NCBI RefSeq assembly: GCF_963678635.1
Contig: NC_087066.1
Location: forward strand, 33,299,301-33,363,300
Direction of reading: 5' to 3'
Source of the DNA: Symsagittifera roscoffensis
Taxonomy: Eukaryota; Xenacoelomorpha; Acoela; Convolutidae
Length of the DNA stretch: 64,000 bases
This document shows positions 36,366 to 46,018 of the stretch, one piece after another. The notes below the pieces were generated by a model, which saw only the letters and a program-made list of their open reading frames with translations, had not been told where the DNA came from and did no database searches. Position 1 is the stretch's first letter. Each line of letters starts with the position of its first letter. The position numbers and the translations under genes were made by a program.

Positions 36366-37418
36366 GCTTGCGGATGTGGATGATTTCTCCGCCGTGTTAT
36401 GTTGTTCCTTGGGTGCCTGTTTTTTGACTTTTGGGCCGGTTGGTTTTGAGTGTTGGGCTCCTGCAGCTAAAATACGGGGTTTATCTCTTGGTAAATGTTT
36501 GTATGCTACAAAGTCTTTTAGCTGCGCCGGTCTATTTTTTCCGTAAATTCGAGGATCTGGAACAAAAGCCAGGACGTCATGTCTTATTACCCTCGGCTGT
36601 TTTCCATCTCCCCGAACCCACGCAGTGTGCGGGGAGTAATTAATAATTGATCCGTTTTCGATTATTATAAATTGTGCACCGAATACCCCCAGATTTTTTG
36701 TTTTACGTGTTATTGTACCCAATTTTCTTACCACTTGTTCAATACGTTTACCCAATTTTGGGTCTACGATGTTCTGAGGTCCTTTAAAACGATCTTTTAG
36801 GAAAACCAGAGGGGATCTTTCTAGCCGTTGTTTTTCTTGCCGTGTAAGCCAACGAGTTGGTTTTCTTGTTCTAATGTTCGCTATATCATGTTGCGGGTTA
36901 TCGGCGAGAAAAGAACGTTTAACCTTTTGTAAGTCATAGGGTATGTTACTAAGTGGGAGATGCGCACCTATTGGGTATTTCTTCATCAGAGCTTGTTCGA
37001 ACTCCTCATCCTCGTCAGTGTCTGAAAGTGTCACCTGCTTTTTCTGTTGTGTACTGGTTTGACTACTACTTGATGGTCCCGCTGTCTTACTGTGAATCGC
37101 CTGTGTTGATGGTCCCGCTGGTTCAAAGTCTGGTTCTGGGAGGTAGTTACTTTGATACACCACACTCAGCTCGTCCTCACTGTTTATGTCTCTATTCCAT
37201 ATTGCTTCGGGCGTGAGGGCAGGTTTTGTTAGTATCTTTTCATCTAAACACAAAAAATTTGTGTTTTCCCAAGAGAGATTAGAGATTTTGGGTGTTGTGC
37301 AGATATTACTTAATGGGGTGTTTGGTTTACGCCCATAGTGTGCTTCAAACGGCGTAATTTTTGTTGTTGCGTGTGGGGTAATACGCAGTGTCTTGATTAA
37401 CTCTGCCACGTCTGACAC
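36315..37418 (-). pseudogene. Gypsy integrase C-terminal region and tether
   Basis: 367-codon frame. It starts with the end of the integrase core (ITPHATTKITPFEAHYGRKP, the motif that closes Ty3/gypsy integrase catalytic domains). A long Ser/Thr/Gln and acidic linker (DTDEDEEFEQ) follows, then a second conserved part (VDPKLGKRIEQVVRKLGTI, INYSPHTAWVR). It stops in the overlap ATGA (36,315-36,318), after a run of seven A at 36,356-36,362 where a one-base slip would join it to the next frame. Confidence 0.75.
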
Positions 37419-38133
37419 TAGTTTATATTTGAATTATTTTTATCTATCTTCATATTAGAGAGGCGAGTTTTCAAAGTTCTGATAAGTCTTTCTACTATAC
37501 CCATTGAGCGATGATCGTCAACTGGAGCAATTATTAGTTTAATGTTTTTGCTTTTACAATAGATCATGAAAATTTTAGCTCGAAACCCTTGGGCTTGGTC
37601 ACACAGAATATTTCTTGGTACACCATGATTTACAAATGAGTTTGCATAAATTTAATGATTGTATCTGCCTTGTTATTTGCTACCACTTTTGCTGATGGGA
37701 ACCTTGAGAATCTATCTACCCCAACTAGGATGTACACGTCTTTATTATTTTCATCCGGAAAAGGTCCGGCAAAATCGAACTGGATTTCTTCATTCGGTTC
37801 GACTACAGCGTCTAGGCTAGTGAAGTGTTTTTTTCCGGATATTACTTGAAGGTTCTTACCTTTGGCGCGACATTCCTTGCAATTTTGTGCTGCTGTGACT
37901 ATATCTCTATGTAGATATGGATACCATTTGTGCTTGGCAGCTTCCAGCATGCCACCTTGTCCCGGATGAGTTAAGTGGATGGAGTCTAGAATGATCTGCC
38001 TTATCTGCTTTGGAATTACAACTCGGTCATCGTATAGTAAGACGTTGTTACAGGCAGATAATCGGTCACGCACATTGCAAAAGTATGGTCCATAGCAGGC
38101 GTTGATCTGATCCCACTTTTGTTGGCGTACCAT
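37419..38133 (-). pseudogene. Gypsy integrase zinc and catalytic domain, frame broken twice
   Basis: Carries the HHCC region (HLTHPGQGG ... CKECRAKGK) and the core D,DX35E triad. Asp of FDFAGPFPD is at 37,774-37,776, Asp of LCDQAQGF at 37,598-37,600 and Glu of GIVERL at 37,490-37,492, giving the exact 35-residue spacing. All three catalytic residues survive although the frame shifts near 37,630 and again near 37,425. This marks a fairly young loss compared with the integrases of region 1. Confidence 0.85.
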
Positions 38134-38520
38134 ATTAATCAGGGGTTGAAGATTTCGATCAAGTTTTGTGGCCGCCGCGATAAAGTCTACGTCGAGTGCT
38201 TTTAGGAGATTTTTCCGAAACAGCGGTACGTCTTCTTCTTCCAGAGTGATGGCTTGACATTCTGCCGGTTGGTCTGGAGTGTCTGTTTGGCATAACTGGT
38301 CTGATTTTTTTTAAAAGTAAAACTATCTTCCGACGGGATCACTTGATGCATTACATCGCTGAATGAAAGAGATGTTGGGGTTTGTTCTTCTGAGATCTCG
38401 GTGAATGATGCAAAGTTGGTAGGCGGGATTGTTACTGTCGTTTGCTGTCCGTTGTGGCATTTGCGTAAAATTCTTTTAAACGGGGGTAGCGCCATCCCTG
38501 TTTGCAACTGTCTTTTCATC
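38134..38520 (-). pseudogene. Gypsy pol linker between RNase H and integrase
   Basis: A 105-codon frame (38,519-38,202, Met at 38,519) with a Ser/Thr/Pro-rich sequence and no recognised motif. It fills the place between RNase H and the integrase zinc domain. A short gap in another frame (38,134-38,200) links it to the integrase. Confidence 0.6.
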
Positions 38521-39360
38521 TCTGTGTAAAGTGGAGTGCTGGATTGTGTGACGAAATAAGGTTGTTAGGGATGATATCGAAAAAAGGTTTTTATCTTTTT
38601 GGTCTTTCTTGAATGTGGACTGGTTAGAAATGTTTGAACTGTTTGATTGGAAATGTTTGGAACTGTTTGAATTCAGTAGAGAGTGACTGTTTTTCAGAAG
38701 TGGATTATTAACAGTGAATTCTGCTGATTTTGCGTGTGAATCTGAACGAGGAAAGTTTTCGTTCCGGTCGAGCTGTAACTTGCGTTGAACACCGTTTGGT
38801 TTTTCGATTATTTCAATGTTTGCTAAAGTGCTGTCTTGAAATTCAAGGCAAGAGATGAAGTCATCAATAAGTGCAACTACAAAATTTTCGTCCCAATACG
38901 CGGGGGGTTGTTGTTTCCCCACCGGGTGGCGCAAAATATAATCAATCAAAACCATTTTGCTGCCGGAAAGGTGTTTTATATCAAAATCAAATGGGAGGAG
39001 ACGGTCAATCCATCTAGTTAGACGACTTTGATATGTTTTATTACTTTTATTGCTGTTTAGAGCACTAACCAAAGCTTGGTGGTCAGTAATCAAGGTAAAG
39101 CGGCGGCCAGACAGATAGTATTTAAAGTGATCAATGGCCCATACCGCAGCTAGAAGTTCGAACTCGTTTACTGAATATTTAGTTTCGCACGTATTCAAAT
39201 CTGGAGGCATATGCCACCGTAGCTCATCCATATGGAGTTTCTTGTTCCAGCGCTGCTCCAATACCATCGCGGCTTGCGTCACACACTATTCTGGTCTCTC
39301 GATTACTTACAAAATGTCGGTTTTCTGTGATGTTTTGGACCGCTGTAAGGATGGTTTAAA
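38476..39360 (-). pseudogene. Gypsy RNase H domain
   Basis: RNase H of a Ty3/gypsy polyprotein, which degrades the RNA strand of the cDNA hybrid. The first catalytic Asp is in VCDASRDGIGAALEQ (GAC at 39,278-39,280). The frame then shifts near 39,240 and continues with YSVNEFELLAAVWAIDHFKY (catalytic Glu), ITDHQALVSAL (Asp) and RLTRWIDRLLPFDFDIKHLSG. All key residues are visible across the shift. A second change of sense (IDYILRHPVG for the usual DxLSR) lies downstream. Confidence 0.85.
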
Positions 39361-39840
39361 ATGCCTTATCATGTTTTTGTTCCCAAACGTAATGGAATTT
39401 TGAGAAAGATGATAAAAGTGGTCTCAACGGTGCACACAATGGAGCCAAATTTGGTATAAATTTATTTAAATGATGAACTGATCCCATAAAACTTTTTAAT
39501 TGTTTGAACGTTGTAGGGTGGTGGAGTTTAGTGATTGCGTCAGTTTTCTTGTGCATCGTTATGGTTCCGTATTCATTTATGACAAAACCACGCCATTCGA
39601 CTTCTTTACAGCCGAATTTACACTTATTAACCGAAATAGCCATATTTTCTTGATCTAACTTGTCTAAGACCTCTTTCAATTTATCCATATGTTGTTCTTT
39701 TGTTCCGTGGGATATAATATTGACACATCTTGACGACATCTTGAGAAAAGCGAAATCAAGACGACATCTTGAGAAAAGCGAAATCAAGATGTCGTCAAGA
39801 TGTCGTCTGCGGCTTTTCAGAACAGTTGAACAGACTAAAA
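39356..39840 (-). pseudogene. Gypsy reverse transcriptase, C-terminal part only
   Basis: Contains the region after the catalytic YxDD box (MDKLKEVLDKL, then KLHHPTTFKQLKSFMGSVHH, then PLCAPLRPLL). The element is truncated right at the YxDD site: an HLDDILI peptide at the 5' edge may be its relic, but it lies inside a short repeat insertion. Fingers and palm, protease, gag and the 5' LTR are absent. The long frame that starts at 39,889 uses flanking sequence for its first residues. Confidence 0.8.
39725..39812. repeat. Short repeat cluster at the reverse transcriptase truncation point
   Basis: GACGACATCTTGAGAAAAGC is repeated in tandem with a period of about 28-29 bp, and its reverse complement follows (CAAGATGTCGTC), making a small hairpin. 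It interrupts the reading HLDDILI ... NIISHGTKEQ of the reverse transcriptase. Confidence 0.7.
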
Positions 39841-39844
39841 AAAA

Positions 39845-40620
39845 CTGATTTAAAATATTTTTTTTTTGAAAAAAATGCTTTTCATACAATTTTCATATAT
39901 GGAAATTGTATGACTGACATTTTTGATGGCGACACAATTTTTGATGGCAACACAGTAATTTGGAAAATTTGCCCCATTTTTTTTCAACCGCAAATCGAAT
40001 TTTGTACGCAAACAAACATTTTTCGAAAAAAGTTTTTTTTTGCATGCAAAATTAAATTTTTTGTGTAAATAACGTAGTCCTGGATACCATAATAATATTG
40101 GATTTTTTTTTCTTTTCGCTTGATTTTTTTTTTCAAAAACGCTGAAAATTCCTATTTCTTTTTAATGGCGTGTTTACGTATGCCTTGATCAATGTCTGAT
40201 AATTTGAAAATTCAAACATTTAAAATAATCATCACTGAAAAATTTTGCCATAAATTAAAAGTTTGTTACTTTTGTTATATCATTTGTGAAAGACACCTGG
40301 AAAACAATTCAGTTCGTTCTATATGCATTGTTAATGTGAAGCCGTCCAACCTTTGGTGATTTGAGTATCGAAGGTCATTGTCACTTGTGTTCGGTTGCAA
40401 ACACTACCCAAAATTTTTCAGAAAATAAATTTAAAAACAAAAAACAACGGTTTGGTTTATGGAGAAAACACCTATTATACATTTTCCATTTAAGGGAAAA
40501 TGTTTATTATAGAGTTTTCATACACTTTTCTGTACGTATGGAGTTGTATGAAAAGAAATTTCCCGTTTATGAGAATTGTATGATAAGCATTTTTGGTCAA
40601 CCCGGGGAGTTTGGCCTTCA
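39845..40620. repeat. AT-rich sequence ending in a B-type element terminus
   Basis: The palindromic motif CATACAATTTTCATATATGG with its complement at 39,886-39,912 and the inverted end TGATAAGCATTTTTGGTCAA at 40,571-40,600 mark this as the right part of the split B-type element. The middle is T-rich and carries no supportable gene. Confidence 0.5.
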
Positions 40621-40639
40621 ATATTAAACATGTTGTTTC

Positions 40640-41335
40640 CTCCTATGAAGAGAAGAAAAAAATAAAAGCTGTCTAGGGTACCCGGCTGGATAAGGGCGGG
40701 AAGTACATCCTGCACTTTCTCACCAGGCAGGGCAAAAGTTGGCCACGGCTCCATCTTCCGATGGACGGCCACAAATGTCGACATTATGACAGAGGAACCA
40801 GCCTTGACGATGGCAATAGCAGCTTTCACTGACGCTCCTCCATACTCAACAACAGCAACAGCAACAGCAGAGACTAAACAAAAGAAAAAAATATTACAGA
40901 AACAATGAAACTAAATTATGTGAACGGAAACGAAAGTAAGGGTAGCAGAGAAATGATTATATTACTATGGCGGTCAAAATATGACGGATATTTTTTATTG
41001 GCCCCCCCTGCAATTAATATAACACATACAAATTACACACGCACATACCCGCACACGCTTTAGGACAGACTCACATTAAACAGACTTACCCGCATTTACG
41101 AAAAGTGAAAAGAAATCAATTAAACTGGATTTTTTTTTCTACAATATTATCAATATAATCGATCCCCTTGCTGCACTCAGACAACAAAATGGAATAAATC
41201 GATCCTTTATTTTTGTTGCGTCGTGCCAAATTTTGCAAGATTTACTGCATTTAACAAATGAGTAATGTTGAATTTACGGCCTATGTAGGGCGTACTCGAT
41301 TTCTAAATTTAAACTTTCTCAAATTCCAAAAAGAT
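40640..41335 (+). mobile_element. 3' end of a non-LTR retrotransposon, copy 1
   Basis: Similar in order and sequence to 50,990-51,730: GACAGAGGAACCAGC, GCAGCTTTCACTGACGC, a CAA/CAG-rich (Gln) run near 40,850-40,875, AACGGAAACGA, then ACAGACTTACCCGCAT. It holds the last codons and 3' untranslated region of the element and lacks the reverse transcriptase and most of RNase H, as expected for 5'-truncated non-LTR insertions. No poly(A) tail is seen. A C-rich minisatellite follows in both copies. Confidence 0.65.
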
Positions 41336-41339
41336 TCCC

Positions 41340-41920
41340 TTGACTTCTCCCCCTAACGTTTGTGCATTTGCACCCTTACAAACCCACCCCACCATTTACC
41401 CCATTACCCCTCCACATGAACCAACTCCACCTGAACCATCCCCCAACCTGAGCCACCCAGCCCCTGACCTGAACCACATCCTCTCCCCCACTTGAAACAA
41501 CCCCCGCGCCGCCTGAACCATCTCCCCAGCTGTTCCACCCTCACCTGAGAGCCACATGAAGTACCCATTATCCCAGCCATACACACAAACAACCTGAACC
41601 AACCTCCCTCACCCTCCGGGTTTGGTCTGGAATCTGATCCTGAAAACACACACACCAAATCACATACACAGCAAACAAAACACACACGGCACACACGCAT
41701 TTGAACACCCCCCTTCTCACATGAACCAAACCCCCACCCTCGTGCGAACCCAGACAAACCCGGGTGGGGAGGGTGTTGACTCAGGTTGTGTGTGTGGAGG
41801 GATATTGGGTACTTCAGGTGGTGGTGGTTCAGTTGGGGGGATGGTGCAGGTGGGGGAAGGGTGTGGTTCAGGCCAGGGGTTGGGTGGCTCCGGGGAGGGG
41901 GTTGGTTCACGGCGTATGCG
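41340..41920. repeat. C-rich minisatellite arranged as an inverted repeat
   Basis: 41,405-41,635 is made of CCACCTGAACCATCCCCC-type units. 41,755-41,915 is G-rich and is the reverse complement of the same unit series (GGTACTTCAGG for CCTGAAGTACC). The centre is near 41,690. The related direct arrays are at 48,365-48,830 and 51,735-52,700. Long frames on both strands here are repeat artefacts. Confidence 0.8.
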
Positions 41921-42004
41921 TATCATTTCTGCACAGAAAATACGCGAAAACTTGGCTAGATAGTCTAGATACAATTTCTCTATAGAAACACAGACTCCGA
42001 TGGG

Positions 42005-42250
42005 TGCGGGGGGGGGGGGGGTTGTGTGTGTATATGTGTGTGTGTGCTGTGTAAGGTTGTCTAACTGTGTTAGTGTTGCGAACACATACACAATACATAT
42101 ATACAATCACACAACCACGCCAAAACACATAAAAACTCGCGCACATTAGACACAGCACACACCCAGCTCAAATTAACAGACGCACACGTCTCAATACACA
42201 CACACACCCACCCACACACACACACACAACTCAACACACACACACAACTC

Positions 42251-42285
<35 letters not shown>

Positions 42286-42288
42286 CTC

Positions 42289-42325
<37 letters not shown>

Positions 42326-42348
42326 CTCAACACACACACACAACTCAA

Positions 42349-42407
<59 letters not shown>

Positions 42408-42436
42408 ACACACACACACAACACACACACACACAA
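42005..42436. repeat. G-run, (GT)n and long (CA)n tracts
   Basis: About 14 G at 42,007-42,020, then a GT-rich tract to about 42,055, then CA-rich sequence to 42,436 with AACTCAACACA interruptions every 20-40 bp. The switch from GT to CA makes it self-complementary. Confidence 0.95.
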
Positions 42437-42915
42437 ACGAATCTGAAAATGAAACAAATATTTTTAAAAAACTTTTAATACAACTGAACATCGAGGGATA
42501 GACCGATCCACCTTACTGGGTATATACCTCACTGGGTACGCTAAGACACTGATATCACGTGTGACTTCTCTTCTCCTCATAGTAACTCTTCGTTTACACT
42601 CAAAACATTCGATTGATCCCATTCGTTTTCGAAAATCAAAGTGTTTGGCTGGGACAACTGTGTCACATGCGCTTCTTTTCGTCTTTTTATTTCTCTTCGT
42701 TCACAGTCAATCAATTTTATTGGGCGGATCTAGGATTTTATCCAGAGGGGATGGGATGTCAATAATATCCTTTTGGCCACGTTTTGGAGAGTTTTAAAAC
42801 TTTGACCAAAAACATGCGTTTTTTCGGCACTCGCTTTCCTTGAAAAATTACTGTATATTGGCGGTAAAGACGACTTCAGAAAACCTTTAGGGATGCCCGG
42901 GTCGAGGTCCGCGAC
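42437..42915. other. Unassigned stretch
   Basis: A GTG-led 78-codon plus frame (42,561-42,797) with a hydrophobic middle is the only notable thing. No homology is recognised and no splice or promoter signal is convincing. Confidence 0.25.
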
Positions 42916-42919
42916 TTAA

Positions 42920-43200
42920 TGAAAGACCGGCGCGACTCAAAATTGGCAAATCCAGACCGGCGCGAATTTAAATTGGCAATTCCAGACCGGCGTGACTTTA
43001 TATTCGCAATTCCAGACCGGCGCGACCGAAACTTGGCAGTTGAAGACCGGCGTGACTAAAAAAAAATTACCGCAACCGGCGCGACTCAAAACATCGTCGA
43101 AACCAGCTCGACCTAAGGTGGCGCGATCGGCGCGACTGAAAATTTTTAATTCCAGATCGGCGCAACTGAGAACAAACCTCCGCGACATGCGCGACTGAGC
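42920..43200 (+). repeat. About 30-bp GC-rich minisatellite (AGACCGGCGCGACT...)
   Basis: Nine or so units of GACCGGCGCGACTCAAAATT followed by GGCAATTCCA, with the GCGCGAC core best kept. Unit length is 28-31 bp and the last units decay. GC content stands out sharply. Confidence 0.85.
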
Positions 43201-43249
43201 AAAATACCAAAACACAAAAATGTACATTCAAACAAAAAATCGCCAGATA

Positions 43250-44058
43250 ATTGATTATTAACGGGGAAACTTCGGTGGGGAGAACTCGATGTTTTTTGTT
43301 GAGACTTATTTGTATGAAAATACGGTTAGCCATTTCATCTACTGTTCGATTGAATAGTTCCGTCTCAGATGAACATCAAGTGTTGTTTTATTGGGCCCAA
43401 AATTGGTGATCCATATTCTGTCAAAGTTTTTCAACGGTTCGAATTTCTTCGCAAGGGAGAAATTCGACAGGCAATGCTTTACAATTATTCGACGTTTTTT
43501 AGAGTTGAAACGCCCTTTTCATATCCGTGCTCAATCATTATTGAGGTGATAGCTTCATGACAGCTCCTGGGAGTTGCCAGTCTAAGCATTTGATTGTTGT
43601 GCATTAACCCTCTAAATTCACTGCTCTCTTGTCATATTTTTAACCAGAAAAACTGGATAAAATTACGACTATTAAGCCTATTTGTAAGATTCTTAATCTA
43701 ACATCTTCTTGAGCTCATTTTGAGTTTGGGGCCGTAAATTGTTGAGGCTTTTTAGTGTGCATTTCAGTCGACGGAGTATGTTCCTTCTGTGCCACTGTCC
43801 CTCATCCACATCATCCTGGAGAAGAACAGAGTAGTGTTCGAAATGGGTCCCCCCGAGAGACCCCAGAGGAGCATCTTCTTCGTACCAAAAGAGGAGGCCT
43901 CGTTGCATGATGCGGATCAAGTGTGTCAACATGCTGCCAAGACCAACTTCTTCCTCAACGGTCCAGATCGCGACATACGACATGCTGAGATTCAAGACGA
44001 AGAAGAGAAGCAGTTGCTCTTAAAGCAACTTCAAGGTTTCCCATCTTTACTGTTTTGA
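43250..44058 (-). pseudogene. Coding-like remnant, family not recognised
   Basis: Minus-strand peptides have ordinary protein composition and balanced GC. One frame (43,995-43,693) reads VEEEVGLGSMLTHLIRIMQR and ends HRRNILRRLKCTLKSLNNL plus a stop. Just upstream another frame reads GNLEVALRATASLLRLESQH, so a frameshift or intron separates them. A third piece (ELFNRTVDEMANRIFIQISL) lies at 43,350-43,270. It sits at the inner edge of the right inverted arm and may be the interior of the same element. Confidence 0.4.
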
Positions 44059-44059
44059 G

Positions 44060-45250
44060 TTATGACCTTTATGGCCTGTACTCATGGAATGATTTCAGAT
44101 AAAGTGCACAGTCTGTTCGTCACACTATCTTATTTTCGGCCGGATAGATTCGTGCAACTTCTTAGTCTTATACCAATCTTAATATTACTCTTATATATCC
44201 TAGTCTCAATAGATCTAGTTTATACTGGTTTTTGCGAGTTAGTTCTTGGAGTTTATCCAGAATGAGAACAACTGTATTCAAAGGTTTATTCAAATTGTTT
44301 TGGTGCTGAACGTACAAGTCGTATCAGCACTTACAAATAAGTGTCAATGTTAGAGATGGAATATGATTGGTAAGTTAGTATTATTTTATAGTGATCGTTT
44401 TATCAATAATATAATTGGTTTATAAATACTAGTTCAGAACTGGTTCCACCCATCCGGCGTTTAGAGAATTTTTAGTTTTTTAATTGTTTATTATAACGAA
44501 GGACGAGTGATGTAGCTTTCTTTAGAAGTTGTGAGAAGTGACTTCTTGGAAAGGGGAGAGTTGTAGTTGTTCGTGTGTATGGAAGAAGATTGTTTTGTTC
44601 GTGTTTCAAGATGAGTCTCGTTGATAGTGGGTAGTCTTGGGTGATTGTGTCAAGACTTCTGATCGATGCAATGATGTATCAATTTCATTAAGTTTAGAGA
44701 GAGACTACGTGCAGGGTGAAGTTTCTCGTTGATGTGAAGTGCCAAGTTACTAGGATCGGTATGTGAGATCATTATCGAGATGGCCAATGTTCTGGTTCAA
44801 TGGGTTTCCTATGCTGCGATGTTGAGCTCATACTTAAAATCTTTTGAGGGTAGTGACTTTTGCAGCAAACCAAATAAATTTGCCATTCCAGAGTTGGAAT
44901 GGAGTCGGAGTGTCATCTCCTTTGCTGCTCGTTCCTTGGGCTCTAAGAAATGTTTACGTACTAGCATATATATATAATTACTTCTTGTTAGTTAAGTTTT
45001 AGTTGTGACTTATTTTTAATTGTTATCGCAAAAGCGTTTTCATTTTAGTTTGGGTATTTTCAAAGAGTCGCTCAATTTAGAGCAACTCTCAGCAAAAGTA
45101 GAGTGTGGGTCACAAAGCGTGGTTGTAGCGCGGTGGGTGGATTAGGCCGGCTATAGAGCATGCGCAGGACGTCCCTCCGGTTGGTGAGGCCAGGAGTGGG
45201 CTTTATTTTATGGTTTCCTTTTGAAGAGTCTCTTTATACGTCCAACCTTT
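44060..45250 (-). repeat. Right arm of the very long inverted repeat, non-coding part
   Basis: Reverse complement partner of 29,836-30,850 with the same blocks in order: GGCCGGATAGATTCGTGCAA at the inner side and GGCTATAGAGCATGCGCAGG at 45,150-45,169 near the outer side. Small plus-strand frames (44,062-44,265, 44,780-44,977, 45,160-45,507) lie here, but none is supported by the left arm. Confidence 0.7.
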
Positions 45251-45399
45251 TGTTACACTACGTGTTTAACTCTTTTTTTGTTTTCGTTGTGTCCTTTTAT
45301 CAACAGTACAATCGTTTTTTTTGGGTTTGTCTTTCGTTTTTTGTGTTTTTTTTTGGTTTTAACAAAAAAAACACAAGAGTGGCTTTCAAAACAACTTTT

Positions 45400-46018
45400 T
45401 ATCCAGTTTTAACCTGGGTTGAATCCGGTTTGGGTTCCGTGGGACTTTCTTTCTTTGTCATGCTATTAGTTTGTGTTTTTGTGGCGTTAGTAAGCTGCGT
45501 TGGTTAGTTCAGTTTATTATATAAATCCTTCTAACCGGGTCAAAGGAAAGTTTAAAACGTGTAAAAACAAGTAAGATTTGCTATCAGTGAAACTTAAAAT
45601 TTGAAGTTCACTGTTTAACAACTCTTCGTGGGCGAGCTGAGTGATTGTGGAAAGAGTGTGTGATTTATGGGCGAGTGAAGGATTCAATTTTGTTAAAAAA
45701 AACGTCATGTAAAAAGATTAGTTTTCTTTAATTTATTGCAATTTTGTGTGAATTTACTAAATGAAAAAATTAATTTACTGCTATGGTGATTTAAATTTAT
45801 AAATTTACTGCTTGGAATGAAAAAGTTTAATTACTTCAGTTATTTACTCCAATTGTTAACTTGAATTTGAAAAGTTTATAGAATAGAGCTTACAACTTTT
45901 TACTTGTTTTTATTTGATTTAGATGACTGAAAGATGATTTTTAAAAAAAATGAGACATGTATAATGAATGCTTAGTAGTCTTTGAAATTTTCTAGTTTAA
46001 TATCTTCATTATACTTAC
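45400..46018 (-). other. Probable intron or untranslated part of the right copy (D1)
   Basis: Downstream (minus strand) of a conserved donor. AT-rich, with a conserved distal block: TTCGTGGGCGAGCTGAG, AACCGGGT, GTGGCGTTAGTAAGCTGCGT and GGGTTGAATCCGGTTTGGGT. The same series is found after the donor in D2-D4 and, in plus orientation, at 29,400-29,680. Confidence 0.55.

Noticed and set aside
35924-36546. Plus-strand frames of 146 and 87 codons opposite the gypsy tail
   Set aside because: Antisense shadows of the minus-strand polyprotein, whose composition on minus matches the adjoining integrase.
41404-42432. Several long frames (113-168 codons, Pro/Gly- or Cys/Val-rich) on both strands
   Set aside because: Generated by C-rich minisatellite and CA/GT tracts without stop codons. 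Composition is purely that of the repeats.
29836-45250. A 15-kb Polinton/Maverick-type element with long terminal inverted repeats
   Set aside because: The inverted similarity continues outward into coding remnants on both sides (to 27.7 and 47.6 kb), and no polymerase B, ATPase, capsid or retroviral-like integrase of its own was seen between the arms, only a gypsy insertion.
45160-45507. 115-codon hydrophobic plus-strand frame that looks like a membrane protein
   Set aside because: T-rich DNA across the border of the inverted arm and the D1 intron-like part. Other D copies do not keep the frame.
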